This document shows, one piece after another, positions 18,061 through 26,220 of a DNA stretch of 64,000 bases (within the stretch, counting starts at the first letter, position 1; every line of letters begins with the position of its first letter). The position numbers were made by a program, and so were the translations under genes. The notes under the pieces are model-generated. The model was not told the origin of the DNA and did not search any database. It saw only the letters and a list, made by a program, of their open reading frames with translations. Origin of the DNA: Pseudotamlana agarivorans (GTDB lineage: Bacteria > Bacteroidota > Bacteroidia > Flavobacteriales > Flavobacteriaceae); the NCBI RefSeq assembly GCF_001642835.1, contig NZ_LXEI01000013.1:1-64000 (forward strand), read 5' to 3'.

Positions 18061-18864
18061 ATGGATATTAATGCATACATAGAATCCGGAATTTTAGAGC
18101 TATATGTAGCTGGAACCCTTTCTGAAAAAGAAAATCAAGAGGTTTATGCGCTTATGCAAAAACATCCTGAAATTCGTCAAGAAGTTTTAAATATTGAAGC
18201 CGCTATTGTTAAACTTACGGCAGCGACTTCACAAGGAAGTAATAACTTGAGTTATCAAAATATTAAACAAAAACTAGGTTTTGATGATTCTGAAACCCAA
18301 GTTATTCCTATTAGCAAACCAAAAAACAACTGGATTAGTTATTCTGGCTGGGCAGCAGCGCTTGTGTTGGGTGTTGGTTTACTATGGCTTATCAACCAGA
18401 ATAATCAATTAAAATCTAGTATTCAAACCGCTGAAACACAGCAATCATTATTAGAAACTCAAATTGAAAATTCTAAAAATAATTTAGAAGAAGCCCATAC
18501 GTTAATCTCTGTTTTACGTGATGATAATATTGCCAGAATTCCACTAAACGGACAAGGGAATTTTTCTAACACGTACGCCAAAGTATATTGGGATAAAAAT
18601 GAGAATCGTATCTTTTTAGATGCTCAAGGCTTACCTGAACCTCCTGAAGGCAAAGTTTACCAGGTTTGGTCCTTAAAAATGAGTCCGCTAACCCCAACAA
18701 GTTTAGGTACTATTGACAGCTTTAAAACAGACGACAATAAGATTTTTGAAATAGAAAACAGCCACGAAAGTGAAGCGTTTGGTATTACTTTAGAACCTGC
18801 TGGCGGAAGCAAAACGCCAACCATGGAACAACTATATACCCTTGGTGTTGTTAATGCCACTTAA
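18061..18864 (+). CDS. RskA-like anti-sigma factor
   Basis: Inner-membrane anti-sigma protein (267 residues). A cytoplasmic N-terminal segment (IESGILELYVAGTLSEKE, the zinc-finger-like region) is followed by one membrane helix at about 95-112 (GWAAALVLGVGLLWLI), a coiled-coil linker and the periplasmic RskA domain (VYWDKNENRIFLDAQGLPEP, then GKVYQVW). ATG at 18061 is preferred over an upstream TTG overlapping the sigma stop. It should hold the adjacent sigma factor inactive until a signal is sensed. Confidence 0.9.
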   Translation: MDINAYIESGILELYVAGTLSEKENQEVYALMQKHPEIRQEVLNIEAAIVKLTAATSQGSNNLSYQNIKQKLGFDDSETQVIPISKPKNNWISYSGWAAALVLGVGLLWLINQNNQLKSSIQTAETQQSLLETQIENSKNNLEEAHTLISVLRDDNIARIPLNGQGNFSNTYAKVYWDKNENRIFLDAQGLPEPPEGKVYQVWSLKMSPLTPTSLGTIDSFKTDDNKIFEIENSHESEAFGITLEPAGGSKTPTMEQLYTLGVVNAT

Positions 18865-19207
18865 TATCTTTTTGTAGTTTCCATTTAGGAAATAGGAATA
18901 AAAATTCTGTTTAAAACAGGATGAACCACTAAAGTAGTGTTTGCCTACTAAGTATCCTATTTTACTGAATAAGATACACCTAAGCGAAACCAAAAAATAG
19001 GATACGCCCTGTTCTTACGATCTCTGGATTGCCCCCTTGAACCTTATAATTTAATTGTTGAAGGAACCGAATTGAACATCCAGCAATGAAAATAGAAAAT
19101 AAAATAAAGTCTATTTCACTGCGAGAATCAAGCTTCATTCATAAACAATCGGCGAATAGCAAAAGTACTTATAATCGTTTTTAAATCTTATTCAAAAAAA
19201 GTGATCT
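18865..19207. other. intergenic region with degenerate repeat
   Basis: A 343-bp gap with no coding frame. The right part (about 19111-19206) resembles 23761-23857: AGAATCAAG is followed 60 bases later by AATCTTATTCAAAAAAAGTG, and in the other copy 61 bases later. The rest has no structure I can name. Confidence 0.6.
19111..19206 (+). repeat. degenerate ~95-bp repeat, copy 1
   Basis: Shares AGAATCAAG near the left end and AATCTTATTCAAAAAAAGTG at the right end with 23761-23857, at nearly equal spacing (60 and 61 bp). The middle is diverged. It lies just before the aldehyde dehydrogenase start. Confidence 0.6.
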
Positions 19208-20575
19208 ATGGACATTAACAACTTACTAAAACAACAGCAAGCTTTTTTTAATGCCAATAGCACTAAAAATATCGCCTTTAGAATTGAGCAGCTCAAAAAA
19301 ATAGAATCCCTTTTACGCTCCAACGAAGCCTTACTTTACGAAGCCATTTATGAAGATTTCGGCAAATCGGAATTTGAAACCTATGCCACAGAACTAGCTC
19401 TCGTTTATCATGAACTAGCAAATTTCATTAAGAATATTGGTAAATGGAGTAAAAAACAAAACGTCTCCACTGGTTTTGTAAACTGGCCAGGAAGAAGCTA
19501 CGTTATTCCCGAACCTTTAGGTAACGTATTAGTTATAGGTGCCTGGAATTACCCTTATCAATTATCATTATTACCCGCCATAACAGCCTTGGCAGCAGGA
19601 AACACGGTTATTTTAAAGCCAAGTGAACTTCCTAAGAAAACCTCGGAAGTGATGGCCAATCTCATTAACAATAATTTTCCAAGTAATTATTTTTGCGTCG
19701 TTGAAGGTGGTGTAGAAGAAACCACGGCATTACTAAAACACCGCTTTGATAAAATTTTCTTTACAGGAAGTACTACTGTTGGAAAAATAATTTATAAAGC
19801 TGCTGCTGAAAATTTAACGCCTGTAACACTCGAACTGGGAGGCAAAAGCCCCACGTTTGTGATGGCCGATGCCGATATAAAAATGACTGCTAAACGTATG
19901 GTTTGGGCCAAATTTTTAAATGCCGGACAAACCTGTGTGGCTCCAGATTATGTTTTGGTAGAAAAAGCGATTGAAGCTGAACTTCTTGAAGCTATAAAAA
20001 CTGAAATTACCGAACACTATAACAGTGATTCAATCGAGGACAATTATTTACAAATTATAAATACGGCTAATTATGAACGCCTTGTTAAACTTCTGAATAC
20101 CGATAACATTTATTTCGGCGGACAAACCAATAGTGAAAACAGGTTTATTAGTCCGAGTATTTTACACCAAGTCACCTTTGAAGACGAAGTGATGCAAGAT
20201 GAGATATTTGGCCCCATTTTACCCGTTATCGCATTCACAAATCTGGATGATGCCATAAAAAAAGTTAAGGAACGCCCGAAGCCTTTATCTTGTTATATCT
20301 ATTCAAAAAACAAGAAAACCATTAATAAAATACTTCATGAAGTCTCATTTGGTGGCGGTGCCATTAATGATAGTCTCATGCATTTATCAAACAGTCATTT
20401 ACCATTTGGAGGAGTTGGTTTAAGTGGTATAGGAGCTTATCATGGAAAAACTGGTTTCGATACTTTTACGCATCAAAAAAGCATTTTACAAAAACCCTTT
20501 TGGCTAGAGCCCAATTTAAAATATGCGCCCTACTCCGATTTTAAATTGAAAATTATTAAATGGCTTATGGGATAA
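19208..20575 (+). CDS. aldehyde dehydrogenase family protein
   Basis: NAD(P)-dependent oxidation of aldehydes to acids; 455 residues, similar to class 3 aldehyde dehydrogenases. Visible motifs are the cofactor region GAWNYPYQLSLLPAI, KPSELPKKTSE, FTGSTTVGK, the general-base segment LELGGKSP, and the nucleophile in NAGQTCVAPDY (Cys243). The C-terminus has SHLPFGGVGLSGIGAYHGK, normal for the class. The natural substrate cannot be told; fatty or lipid-derived aldehydes are common for the group. Confidence 0.93.
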   Translation: MDINNLLKQQQAFFNANSTKNIAFRIEQLKKIESLLRSNEALLYEAIYEDFGKSEFETYATELALVYHELANFIKNIGKWSKKQNVSTGFVNWPGRSYVIPEPLGNVLVIGAWNYPYQLSLLPAITALAAGNTVILKPSELPKKTSEVMANLINNNFPSNYFCVVEGGVEETTALLKHRFDKIFFTGSTTVGKIIYKAAAENLTPVTLELGGKSPTFVMADADIKMTAKRMVWAKFLNAGQTCVAPDYVLVEKAIEAELLEAIKTEITEHYNSDSIEDNYLQIINTANYERLVKLLNTDNIYFGGQTNSENRFISPSILHQVTFEDEVMQDEIFGPILPVIAFTNLDDAIKKVKERPKPLSCYIYSKNKKTINKILHEVSFGGGAINDSLMHLSNSHLPFGGVGLSGIGAYHGKTGFDTFTHQKSILQKPFWLEPNLKYAPYSDFKLKIIKWLMG

Positions 20576-20626
20576 ATACTTAACTTTAAAAAATCTGAAA
20601 AGCCAACCACAATCATAAAAAACACC

Positions 20627-20914
20627 ATGAATTACATCATAAACCCTTTAGTAAAAGTCTTTGATTTTAACGGAAAAGCGACTTTAAAAGAGTTTTGGCT
20701 GTTCTTTTTATTTTACTTGATTTCTGGTTTCATCGCTGTTATTCTGTCAGCCGAATTTCATATTGAAGCGTTAAAAACCACCTACCGATATCTCATTCTT
20801 ATTCCTTTAACTAGTTTAGGTTTTAGGCGATTAAATGATGCTGGTTTTAATAAGTGGTTGTTTTTAGTTCCGTTTGTAAACTTAATTTTAGCTGGAATTA
20901 ACCGAAACAACTAA
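20627..20914 (+). CDS. DUF805 membrane protein
   Basis: Small membrane protein of 95 residues. It shows FNGKATLKEFWLFFLFYLI and a later PLTSLGFRRLNDAGFNKWL, the conserved signatures of DUF805. Three hydrophobic segments are visible. It is shorter than many members (110-130 residues) because it lacks part of the membrane region. The stop codon lies in the left copy of a direct repeat that bounds a cassette-like insert, so the 3' end may be the insertion point. Function is unknown. Confidence 0.8.
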   Translation: MNYIINPLVKVFDFNGKATLKEFWLFFLFYLISGFIAVILSAEFHIEALKTTYRYLILIPLTSLGFRRLNDAGFNKWLFLVPFVNLILAGINRNN

Positions 20915-21039
20915 ACGGTATCGTATAACTTTCAGTTTCGGTTATATTAGGTTTTATTTTTGGTTTATCACAAGCCTTAGCAATTCCGAATGGATTCGGA
21001 CGTAGTCGAATCTGCCGTAATTGCGGTTATACATTGTTG
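20906..21039. repeat. attC-like folded element, 3' flank of the lipoprotein gene
   Basis: Nested inverted repeats span about 130 bases: GTATAAC (20923-20929) with GTTATAC (21026-21032), GCAATT (20980-20985) with AATTGC (21019-21024), and the palindrome CCGAATGGATTCGG (20986-20999). CAAC at the left and GTTG at the right end are complementary. Size, imperfect palindromy and its place just 3' of a single gene recall integron attC sites. No integrase is seen. Confidence 0.5.
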
Positions 21040-21052
21040 AAAAACGTTTTTT

Positions 21053-21448
21053 TTATTTTATTCGAACAAATTTTCCAGAATGAGAAATTACGTGCAAATT
21101 CACGCGCATGGTAAAGTCAATCGTATCTTTTTTGCAATCAGTAATTACATAATATGGTTTTCCGTTTGACATTAATGCTTTTTGAAATTCCGTTAGCGAG
21201 TCAGTTTGTTTTTCAATTGATTTAAGTCGAAAAGAATTCTCTCCGAATGTTTCAATCGTGTATTTCCGATTCGAGTCAGAATTTATTTCCGTCAAATTTT
21301 GTCCATTTATTACAAATTCAAATTTTGGATAATCCGTAAACTTTTTGTCATAAACAACTTTATATTTTCCGTTTTCTAATAGGCAATTATTATTCGCGCA
21401 TTTAAATCCGAAACTTACCAAAATCAGTATGTAGAGTATTTTTTTCAA
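21053..21448 (-). CDS. hypothetical lipoprotein, possible gene cassette
   Basis: Predicted lipoprotein of 131 residues, signal MKKILYILILVSFGFKC with lipobox Cys17. It starts with TTG; no ATG is available upstream in frame. The rest is a small beta-rich domain that I do not recognise. The gene is alone on the minus strand between two convergent neighbours and lies between direct repeats sharing GGTATCGT (20917-20924 and 21466-21473, 549 bp apart). A folded element follows its stop. The arrangement suggests a mobile single-gene cassette. No function can be assigned. Confidence 0.7.
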   Translation of the reverse strand: MKKILYILILVSFGFKCANNNCLLENGKYKVVYDKKFTDYPKFEFVINGQNLTEINSDSNRKYTIETFGENSFRLKSIEKQTDSLTEFQKALMSNGKPYYVITDCKKDTIDFTMRVNLHVISHSGKFVRIK

Positions 21449-21454
21449 ATGTTT

Positions 21455-21484
21455 TACAACAAAGAGGTATCGTTATTTAACTTC
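21455..21484. repeat. right direct repeat of the cassette-like insert
   Basis: The segment with ACAAC, GGTATCGT and AACTT resembles 20906-20932, which has AACAAC, GGTATCGT and AACTT in the same order. The two copies bound a 549-bp unit with one gene. Confidence 0.5.
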
Positions 21485-21494
21485 ATAACATCAT

Positions 21495-21836
21495 TCACTT
21501 CAGCAAAACCGTATTCTTAACCATCACTATTTTAGCATCTTGAAGAAAAGCTTGTTCTTCTTCTAAAAATTGATTGATTTTCTCTTCGGAGTCCATGATT
21601 TCAATAAGATGTGGATGTTTATGATGTTTGATTTCATGTTTCCCCCAATGCACACTTTGGTCGTTTAAATAACCTTTATTCACATTTAGGTGTAAAACCT
21701 GTTGCAGTCTGAAATTTTTAGCTCGTTTCATCAATTCTTCCGAAAAATCGGCACCAAAATGACGCTTCCAAAACGAACTATTCCTCATTTTTTGTCCGTA
21801 TTCAAAATAAATTCGAAGTGTGGTTAATGTCTTCAT
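21495..21836 (-). CDS. DUF190 (UPF0166) family protein
   Basis: Cytoplasmic PII-like protein of 113 residues, with LRIYFEYGQKMRNSSFWKRH near the start and KHPHLIEIMDSEEKINQFL later. DUF190 proteins often sit beside CrcB or CLC ion transporters, and this one overlaps the CLC gene by four bases (ATGA), so the two are translationally coupled. A regulatory role for the transporter is likely, based on the family context; it has not been shown by the sequence itself. Confidence 0.8.
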   Translation of the reverse strand: MKTLTTLRIYFEYGQKMRNSSFWKRHFGADFSEELMKRAKNFRLQQVLHLNVNKGYLNDQSVHWGKHEIKHHKHPHLIEIMDSEEKINQFLEEEQAFLQDAKIVMVKNTVLLK

Positions 21837-23137
21837 TTTTTAGTCCGTTTATTTTTTATTTCAGATAAATGCAAGCCTTTTTCCTTTATAAAGACGTTAT
21901 TCTTAGGGCTTCCAATAATTTGAGAAGCATATACCCCCGAGTGTCCCGAAAACAGATAGGCTGTAGAACAAGCTAAGGCGATAAAAACACCAGATTCAAT
22001 ACCAAAAAGCTCAATACCCATAACAGTACAGGCAATAGGTGTATTGGTGGCTCCGGCAAAAACTGCCACAAACCCCATACCCGCGAGTAACCCCATAGGT
22101 AAAGGTATAAACCAAATTAAAACATTCCCTAAAGTTGCTCCAATAAAAAACAAAGGTGTGACTTCGCCACCTTTAAATCCGGCGCCAAGCGTAAAGGATG
22201 TAAAAAGTAATTTTAAGAGAAAATCGTAGGAATTCAAGTCTACGTTAAAGGCATCAACGATGGTGGGAATCCCCAAACCAATGTATTTTGTGGTTCCCAT
22301 AAGGTAGATCGTAATCGCTAATATAACCCCACCTACAACAGGTCGTAATGGCGGATATTTAATAAACTTACCAAAAAGATGTCCCCAAAAATGTGTTGAT
22401 TTGGAAAACAGCATCGCCACTAATCCGAAAATAATCCCAGCCAACAAACACCAAAGTAAATTTACTGGGGTCATTTCGGCAACTTCGTTAATGTTATAAT
22501 GTGTGTGAGACACGTTCCAAATTTCACAAAAATAGTTTGAAAAAACGGCTGCCATAAAACTAGGAATAATGGCATCTAAGCGAATACGCCCTAAAACCAG
22601 TACTTCTAAAGCAAAAATTCCGCCTGCTAAAGGCGTTCCAAAAACCGAAGCAAAACCAGCACTAATTCCCGCAATTAAAACGATTTTTCTATCGCGGCTA
22701 GAAAGTTTTAAAACTTTAGTAAATCGATCGGCAATAGCCCCACCAATTTGCACCGCGGTCCCCTCTCGCCCAGCCGATCCACCAAACAAATGGGTTAAAA
22801 TGGTCCCGAAAAGCACCAAAGGCGCCATCCGAAAAGGAATGATTTTTTTAGGCGAATGAAATTCTTCAAGCAACAAATTATTGCCCTTCACGACGCTATT
22901 GCCATAAAGGTGGTAGGACAAGCCAATAATAAATCCTCCAAGAGGTAAAAACCAAATAATCCATTGGTGCGATTCCCTATAATCGGTGGCCCAATTTAAA
23001 CTTATTAGAAAAAAGGCAGAAACACCCCCTACAATAACGCCTAAAACCAGACAGATTAACACCCACTTCATGAGGTACAACAAAGATGGAATTTGCTCTA
23101 CGGACAACAAAAAATCTTTGATTTCATTTTTTTCCAT
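21833..23137 (-). CDS. CLC-family chloride/fluoride channel or antiporter
   Basis: Polytopic membrane protein of 434 residues with the CLC fold. The gating glutamate is in GGSAGREGTAVQIGG, and a later signature is GFKGGEVTPLFFIGATLGN. In place of the chloride selectivity motif GSGIP the aligned region reads KGNNLLLEEFH, so it is not a standard chloride antiporter; the fluoride-type CLC clade is a possible home but was not tested. Coupling with a DUF190 gene is consistent with an ion-stress role. I found no fluoride riboswitch upstream. Confidence 0.88.
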   Translation of the reverse strand: MEKNEIKDFLLSVEQIPSLLYLMKWVLICLVLGVIVGGVSAFFLISLNWATDYRESHQWIIWFLPLGGFIIGLSYHLYGNSVVKGNNLLLEEFHSPKKIIPFRMAPLVLFGTILTHLFGGSAGREGTAVQIGGAIADRFTKVLKLSSRDRKIVLIAGISAGFASVFGTPLAGGIFALEVLVLGRIRLDAIIPSFMAAVFSNYFCEIWNVSHTHYNINEVAEMTPVNLLWCLLAGIIFGLVAMLFSKSTHFWGHLFGKFIKYPPLRPVVGGVILAITIYLMGTTKYIGLGIPTIVDAFNVDLNSYDFLLKLLFTSFTLGAGFKGGEVTPLFFIGATLGNVLIWFIPLPMGLLAGMGFVAVFAGATNTPIACTVMGIELFGIESGVFIALACSTAYLFSGHSGVYASQIIGSPKNNVFIKEKGLHLSEIKNKRTKK

Positions 23138-23240
23138 ATAGATTATATGATCGACTTATTTATTTTAACATGCTGTAAAACAACCATTAAAATCATCTAA
23201 CAGATTCGTTACATGTAAAACGTATGGCTTACTTGTAAGA

Positions 23241-23248
23241 CAAATATA
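23241..23248 (-). promoter_or_regulatory. candidate -7 element of the CLC-DUF190 operon
   Basis: On the minus strand this reads TATATTTG, a perfect TAnnTTTG element. No TTG was seen at the usual 19-21 bp upstream. It lies about 100 bp before the CLC start. Confidence 0.4.
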
Positions 23249-23339
23249 GGCTAAATAAATATTTTCGCTGAACACTAAAATTAGGCTGCTATTCTATTTT
23301 AAAATAAAGAACCTTACATTCGAATTAAATTGTTTAGCT

Positions 23340-23347
23340 TAATTTTG
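23340..23347 (+). promoter_or_regulatory. candidate -7 element of the DUF1801 gene
   Basis: TAATTTTG matches TAnnTTTG and lies 19 bp before the ATG at 23367. TTA at 23314 is the nearest -33-like word. Confidence 0.4.
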
Positions 23348-23366
23348 GCTATAATAGGATATCACA

Positions 23367-23729
23367 ATGAACAACCAAAACTTCTTTCTTAATCAAAACG
23401 AACCAAACAAAGCCTGCTTAATCGCCATGCGCGATATCGTACTAAATTTTGATAAAGACATAACAGAAACTACAAAATACGGCATGCCTTGTTATTGCTA
23501 TAGAGGCAAAATGTTCTGTTATATTTGGACTGATAAAAAAACTTCAGAACCATATTATTTGGTCGTTGAGGGGAAACGTATTGATCATCCGGAATTAGAA
23601 ACCGGAAGTCGTTCTCGCATGAAAATATTACGAATAAATCCGAACAAAGATCTCCCCATAAACACCATAAAAGACATTATGACTATAGCTTTAGATTTAT
23701 ACAAAAATGGTATTATAAAAATTAAGTAG
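23367..23729 (+). CDS. DUF1801 domain protein
   Basis: Cytoplasmic protein of 120 residues. The TTKYGMPCYCYRGKMFCYIW segment and the later PYYLVVEGKRIDHPELE are typical of the DUF1801 (YdhG-like, SRPBCC-adjacent) family. Function is unknown in this family. The gene stands alone, divergent from the CLC operon; it is followed by a repeat copy and the terminator of the next minus-strand operon. Confidence 0.8.
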   Translation: MNNQNFFLNQNEPNKACLIAMRDIVLNFDKDITETTKYGMPCYCYRGKMFCYIWTDKKTSEPYYLVVEGKRIDHPELETGSRSRMKILRINPNKDLPINTIKDIMTIALDLYKNGIIKIK

Positions 23730-23760
23730 AAACTATATTTCGCTTAGAAAGATTAAAGAC

Positions 23761-23857
23761 CACTTCTCTGTAAGAATCAAGACTTGATTATCAATAAATG
23801 ATAAAAGAGCATCATATTTACTAAAAACTATAAAATCTTATTCAAAAAAAAAGTGCT
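23761..23857 (+). repeat. degenerate ~95-bp repeat, copy 2
   Basis: Matches 19111-19206 at AGAATCAAG and AATCTTATTCAAAAAAA with nearly the same spacing. It lies 3' of the DUF1801 gene. Confidence 0.6.
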
Positions 23858-23884
23858 CAACACTTTTCAGCATTGAACACTTTT
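23849..23884 (-). terminator. terminator of the TonB-dependent receptor operon
   Basis: AAAAGTGCTCAA (23849-23860) pairs with TTGAACACTTTT (23873-23884) with one mismatch. The plus-strand A-run to its left gives a T-run for minus-strand transcripts. It lies about 90 bp after the receptor stop codon. Confidence 0.65.
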
Positions 23885-23974
23885 CCACCTAACAAAAACC
23901 CTAAAAACAAACACAATAATTAAGGTTTAGTAATATTTTTATTTTAACAGAATCCCGTTTTCACGGAAATGGAA

Positions 23975-26218
23975 TTAAAAACGATATGTTACAGTGCCTT
24001 TAGCATAAAATGGTGTTCCTGGTGTGAAATGAATTTCGGTAACCGACTGTGGTTCATTTTGAAGTCTAGATTCTGTAGCAAACTGTGTTTCATTCCAGTC
24101 AACATCAAAAAGATTCTCTATTGCAACACCTAAGGAAACTTTACCAATCGTATAATTCAGGTTAAAATCGGTTACAAAATAGCCTTCAGCTACAATACTA
24201 TTATCTTCATTAGCTGGTCTATCATCAATAAATCGGTATCGAATGGCGCCAGAAAACCCTTTCCAGTTATTTAGCGCAAGCCCTCCTGTAAGCGTAAAGC
24301 TAGGTGCTAAAGGAATATAATCTTCTCCTTTAGGTTCATCAATACTTCTGGCTTTTGTTAGCGTGGCATCGGTATCGAAAAATAAAAAGTCATTGAACTG
24401 GTAACGCAAACCAAAATCCAAACCGTAGCGCTCTGTTCTTCCGCTAGGCTCCACAATTCCAGCATCTCCAACATACACAAATTCTTGCTCTAAAAATAAA
24501 TACCACAGCGCCGTATTTAATACAAATTTAGAAGTAGGCTTCCAAATATGCCCCACATCAACGCCATAAGCTCTTGGTAAGATATCTTCAACTTGATTGC
24601 TTAACACCACTCTGCTGTCGTTTGAATGAAAACCTAATCCCGATTTCACGTATAACTGTAAATTATCTTTCGCTGCGTAGAAAAAATTAAGCTTTGGTGA
24701 CGCTATGGTTTTTGTATCAGCAAGCGTTTGGTAATTTGTTTGAAGTTCATCATTATACATAAACTTAAAGTAATCGAATCGTAAAGCAGGAGCTATAGTT
24801 AGTTTACCAAACTCGAAATCGGCATTTACAAAAGCGCTAATATTGGTTTGATTGATATCGCCCAGTTGGATATATTTCAATGTAGTCGTTCGGTTTAAGG
24901 TATGAGACAACTCGGTATCGTTAGTAATATCTTGTCTCAAAGCAAAGCCCGATTCAAGTTTAACATCGGTATCACCTAGACGGGTATCATGATTTAAAGC
25001 TGCATTAAATCCGAAGACATCCCTGTTCTCCACTTGCTTAATTTGATCACCATTGATAGGATCTTCAAGAAAAAAAGTAAAGTTAGAATATAGTTCAAAA
25101 GCATTTCTTAAGTAGAACGCGTTCGTTTTTAACAGACTGTTATCTGAAAGTTGTTTGCTATATTCAACATTGATATTGGTACGTTGTGTATTTCCGCCTT
25201 CGGTATCGTCTATAGCGCCAAAACGGGTGATGTTACCATTATCAACTTCACGCTGTGGAATTTGTCCAGAAGCATCCCAACGGCTTGTGAAATGAGAAAC
25301 GGTTAACGATAATTTATCGTTTTCAGGCGAAAACATCACGTACTTTCCAAAAACATTAAGGCGGTTAAAATTTTGAGGAGACTCAAAAGGGCCATCTGTT
25401 GCTAAATATTCTACCGCCATGTAAGCATTTTGATTTTTGGTACCCTCCATCAAATCGAACATTCCTAAGGTTCTTAAGGAGTTGAATTGCCCAACCGATA
25501 AGGTTACCGAGCTGTCCCCTAAATAATCTTTAGTTGAAAAATCGATATAACCCGCGGTATCAAAATCACCTTTATCACCGTAATACGGTCCTTTGCCAAA
25601 ATCTACTCCTTTTACGGTTTCTGGAATTAAAAAATGTAAATCGCTGTAACCTTGTCCGTGTGCATGTGACACCATATTTACCGGCATTCCATCGACTGAA
25701 ATAGCCACATCGGTACCATGATCGATATCAAACCCTCTTAAAAATATTTGTTCTGCCTTTCCACCGCCGGCATGCTGACCAATTATTAACCCTGGAACTT
25801 TACGCAAAATCTCTTGTGATGAATTTACAGGATTGATATTCAAATCTAACCGAGCTATGGTATTTAATGGATTTAATTCCTCTCGGATAACCAATTCCTC
25901 CAATTGAAACAATTTTTCTTTTAAAACTATCTGTAATTTGGCATCAAAGGAAGCAGGTGCTAAAACTAAAATCTGATTTTGATAGCCTAATAATCCAAAT
26001 TTAATAGAGTCGCCAACCTTCGTGTTTTCTAAGATAAAACTACCTGTTTCAGAAGAATGCGCATGACTTTTAGAATTCAAATTATAAATATAAGCGGCTT
26101 CAAGAGGCTGTTTTGATTCGTTGATAACAAAACCCTTAACTTGCTGAGCATGCAGCTTATTAAAAATTAAAATAACAACTAAAAAAACAAATGCGTTTAG
26201 GGTTTTCATACAATTCAA
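23975..26218 (-). CDS. TonB-dependent outer membrane receptor
   Basis: Outer-membrane transporter of 747 residues. The signal peptide ends near LHAQQ; a carboxypeptidase-regulatory-like domain follows (about residues 27-105, GFVINESKQPLEAAYIYNL), then a plug domain (ILRKVPGLIIGQHAGGG, with IFLRGFDIDHGTD), and a beta barrel ending in the aromatic GTVTYRF. The start may be the third Met codon (MKTLNAF). It is the last gene of a minus-strand operon with a TPR lipoprotein and two DUF4331 proteins. The substrate is unknown; no SusD partner is present. Confidence 0.9.
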   Translation of the reverse strand: MNCMKTLNAFVFLVVILIFNKLHAQQVKGFVINESKQPLEAAYIYNLNSKSHAHSSETGSFILENTKVGDSIKFGLLGYQNQILVLAPASFDAKLQIVLKEKLFQLEELVIREELNPLNTIARLDLNINPVNSSQEILRKVPGLIIGQHAGGGKAEQIFLRGFDIDHGTDVAISVDGMPVNMVSHAHGQGYSDLHFLIPETVKGVDFGKGPYYGDKGDFDTAGYIDFSTKDYLGDSSVTLSVGQFNSLRTLGMFDLMEGTKNQNAYMAVEYLATDGPFESPQNFNRLNVFGKYVMFSPENDKLSLTVSHFTSRWDASGQIPQREVDNGNITRFGAIDDTEGGNTQRTNINVEYSKQLSDNSLLKTNAFYLRNAFELYSNFTFFLEDPINGDQIKQVENRDVFGFNAALNHDTRLGDTDVKLESGFALRQDITNDTELSHTLNRTTTLKYIQLGDINQTNISAFVNADFEFGKLTIAPALRFDYFKFMYNDELQTNYQTLADTKTIASPKLNFFYAAKDNLQLYVKSGLGFHSNDSRVVLSNQVEDILPRAYGVDVGHIWKPTSKFVLNTALWYLFLEQEFVYVGDAGIVEPSGRTERYGLDFGLRYQFNDFLFFDTDATLTKARSIDEPKGEDYIPLAPSFTLTGGLALNNWKGFSGAIRYRFIDDRPANEDNSIVAEGYFVTDFNLNYTIGKVSLGVAIENLFDVDWNETQFATESRLQNEPQSVTEIHFTPGTPFYAKGTVTYRF

Positions 26219-26220
26219 GG

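Noticed and set aside
23138-23366. Fluoride riboswitch upstream of the CLC gene
   Set aside because: The conserved crcB motif core was not seen on the minus strand.
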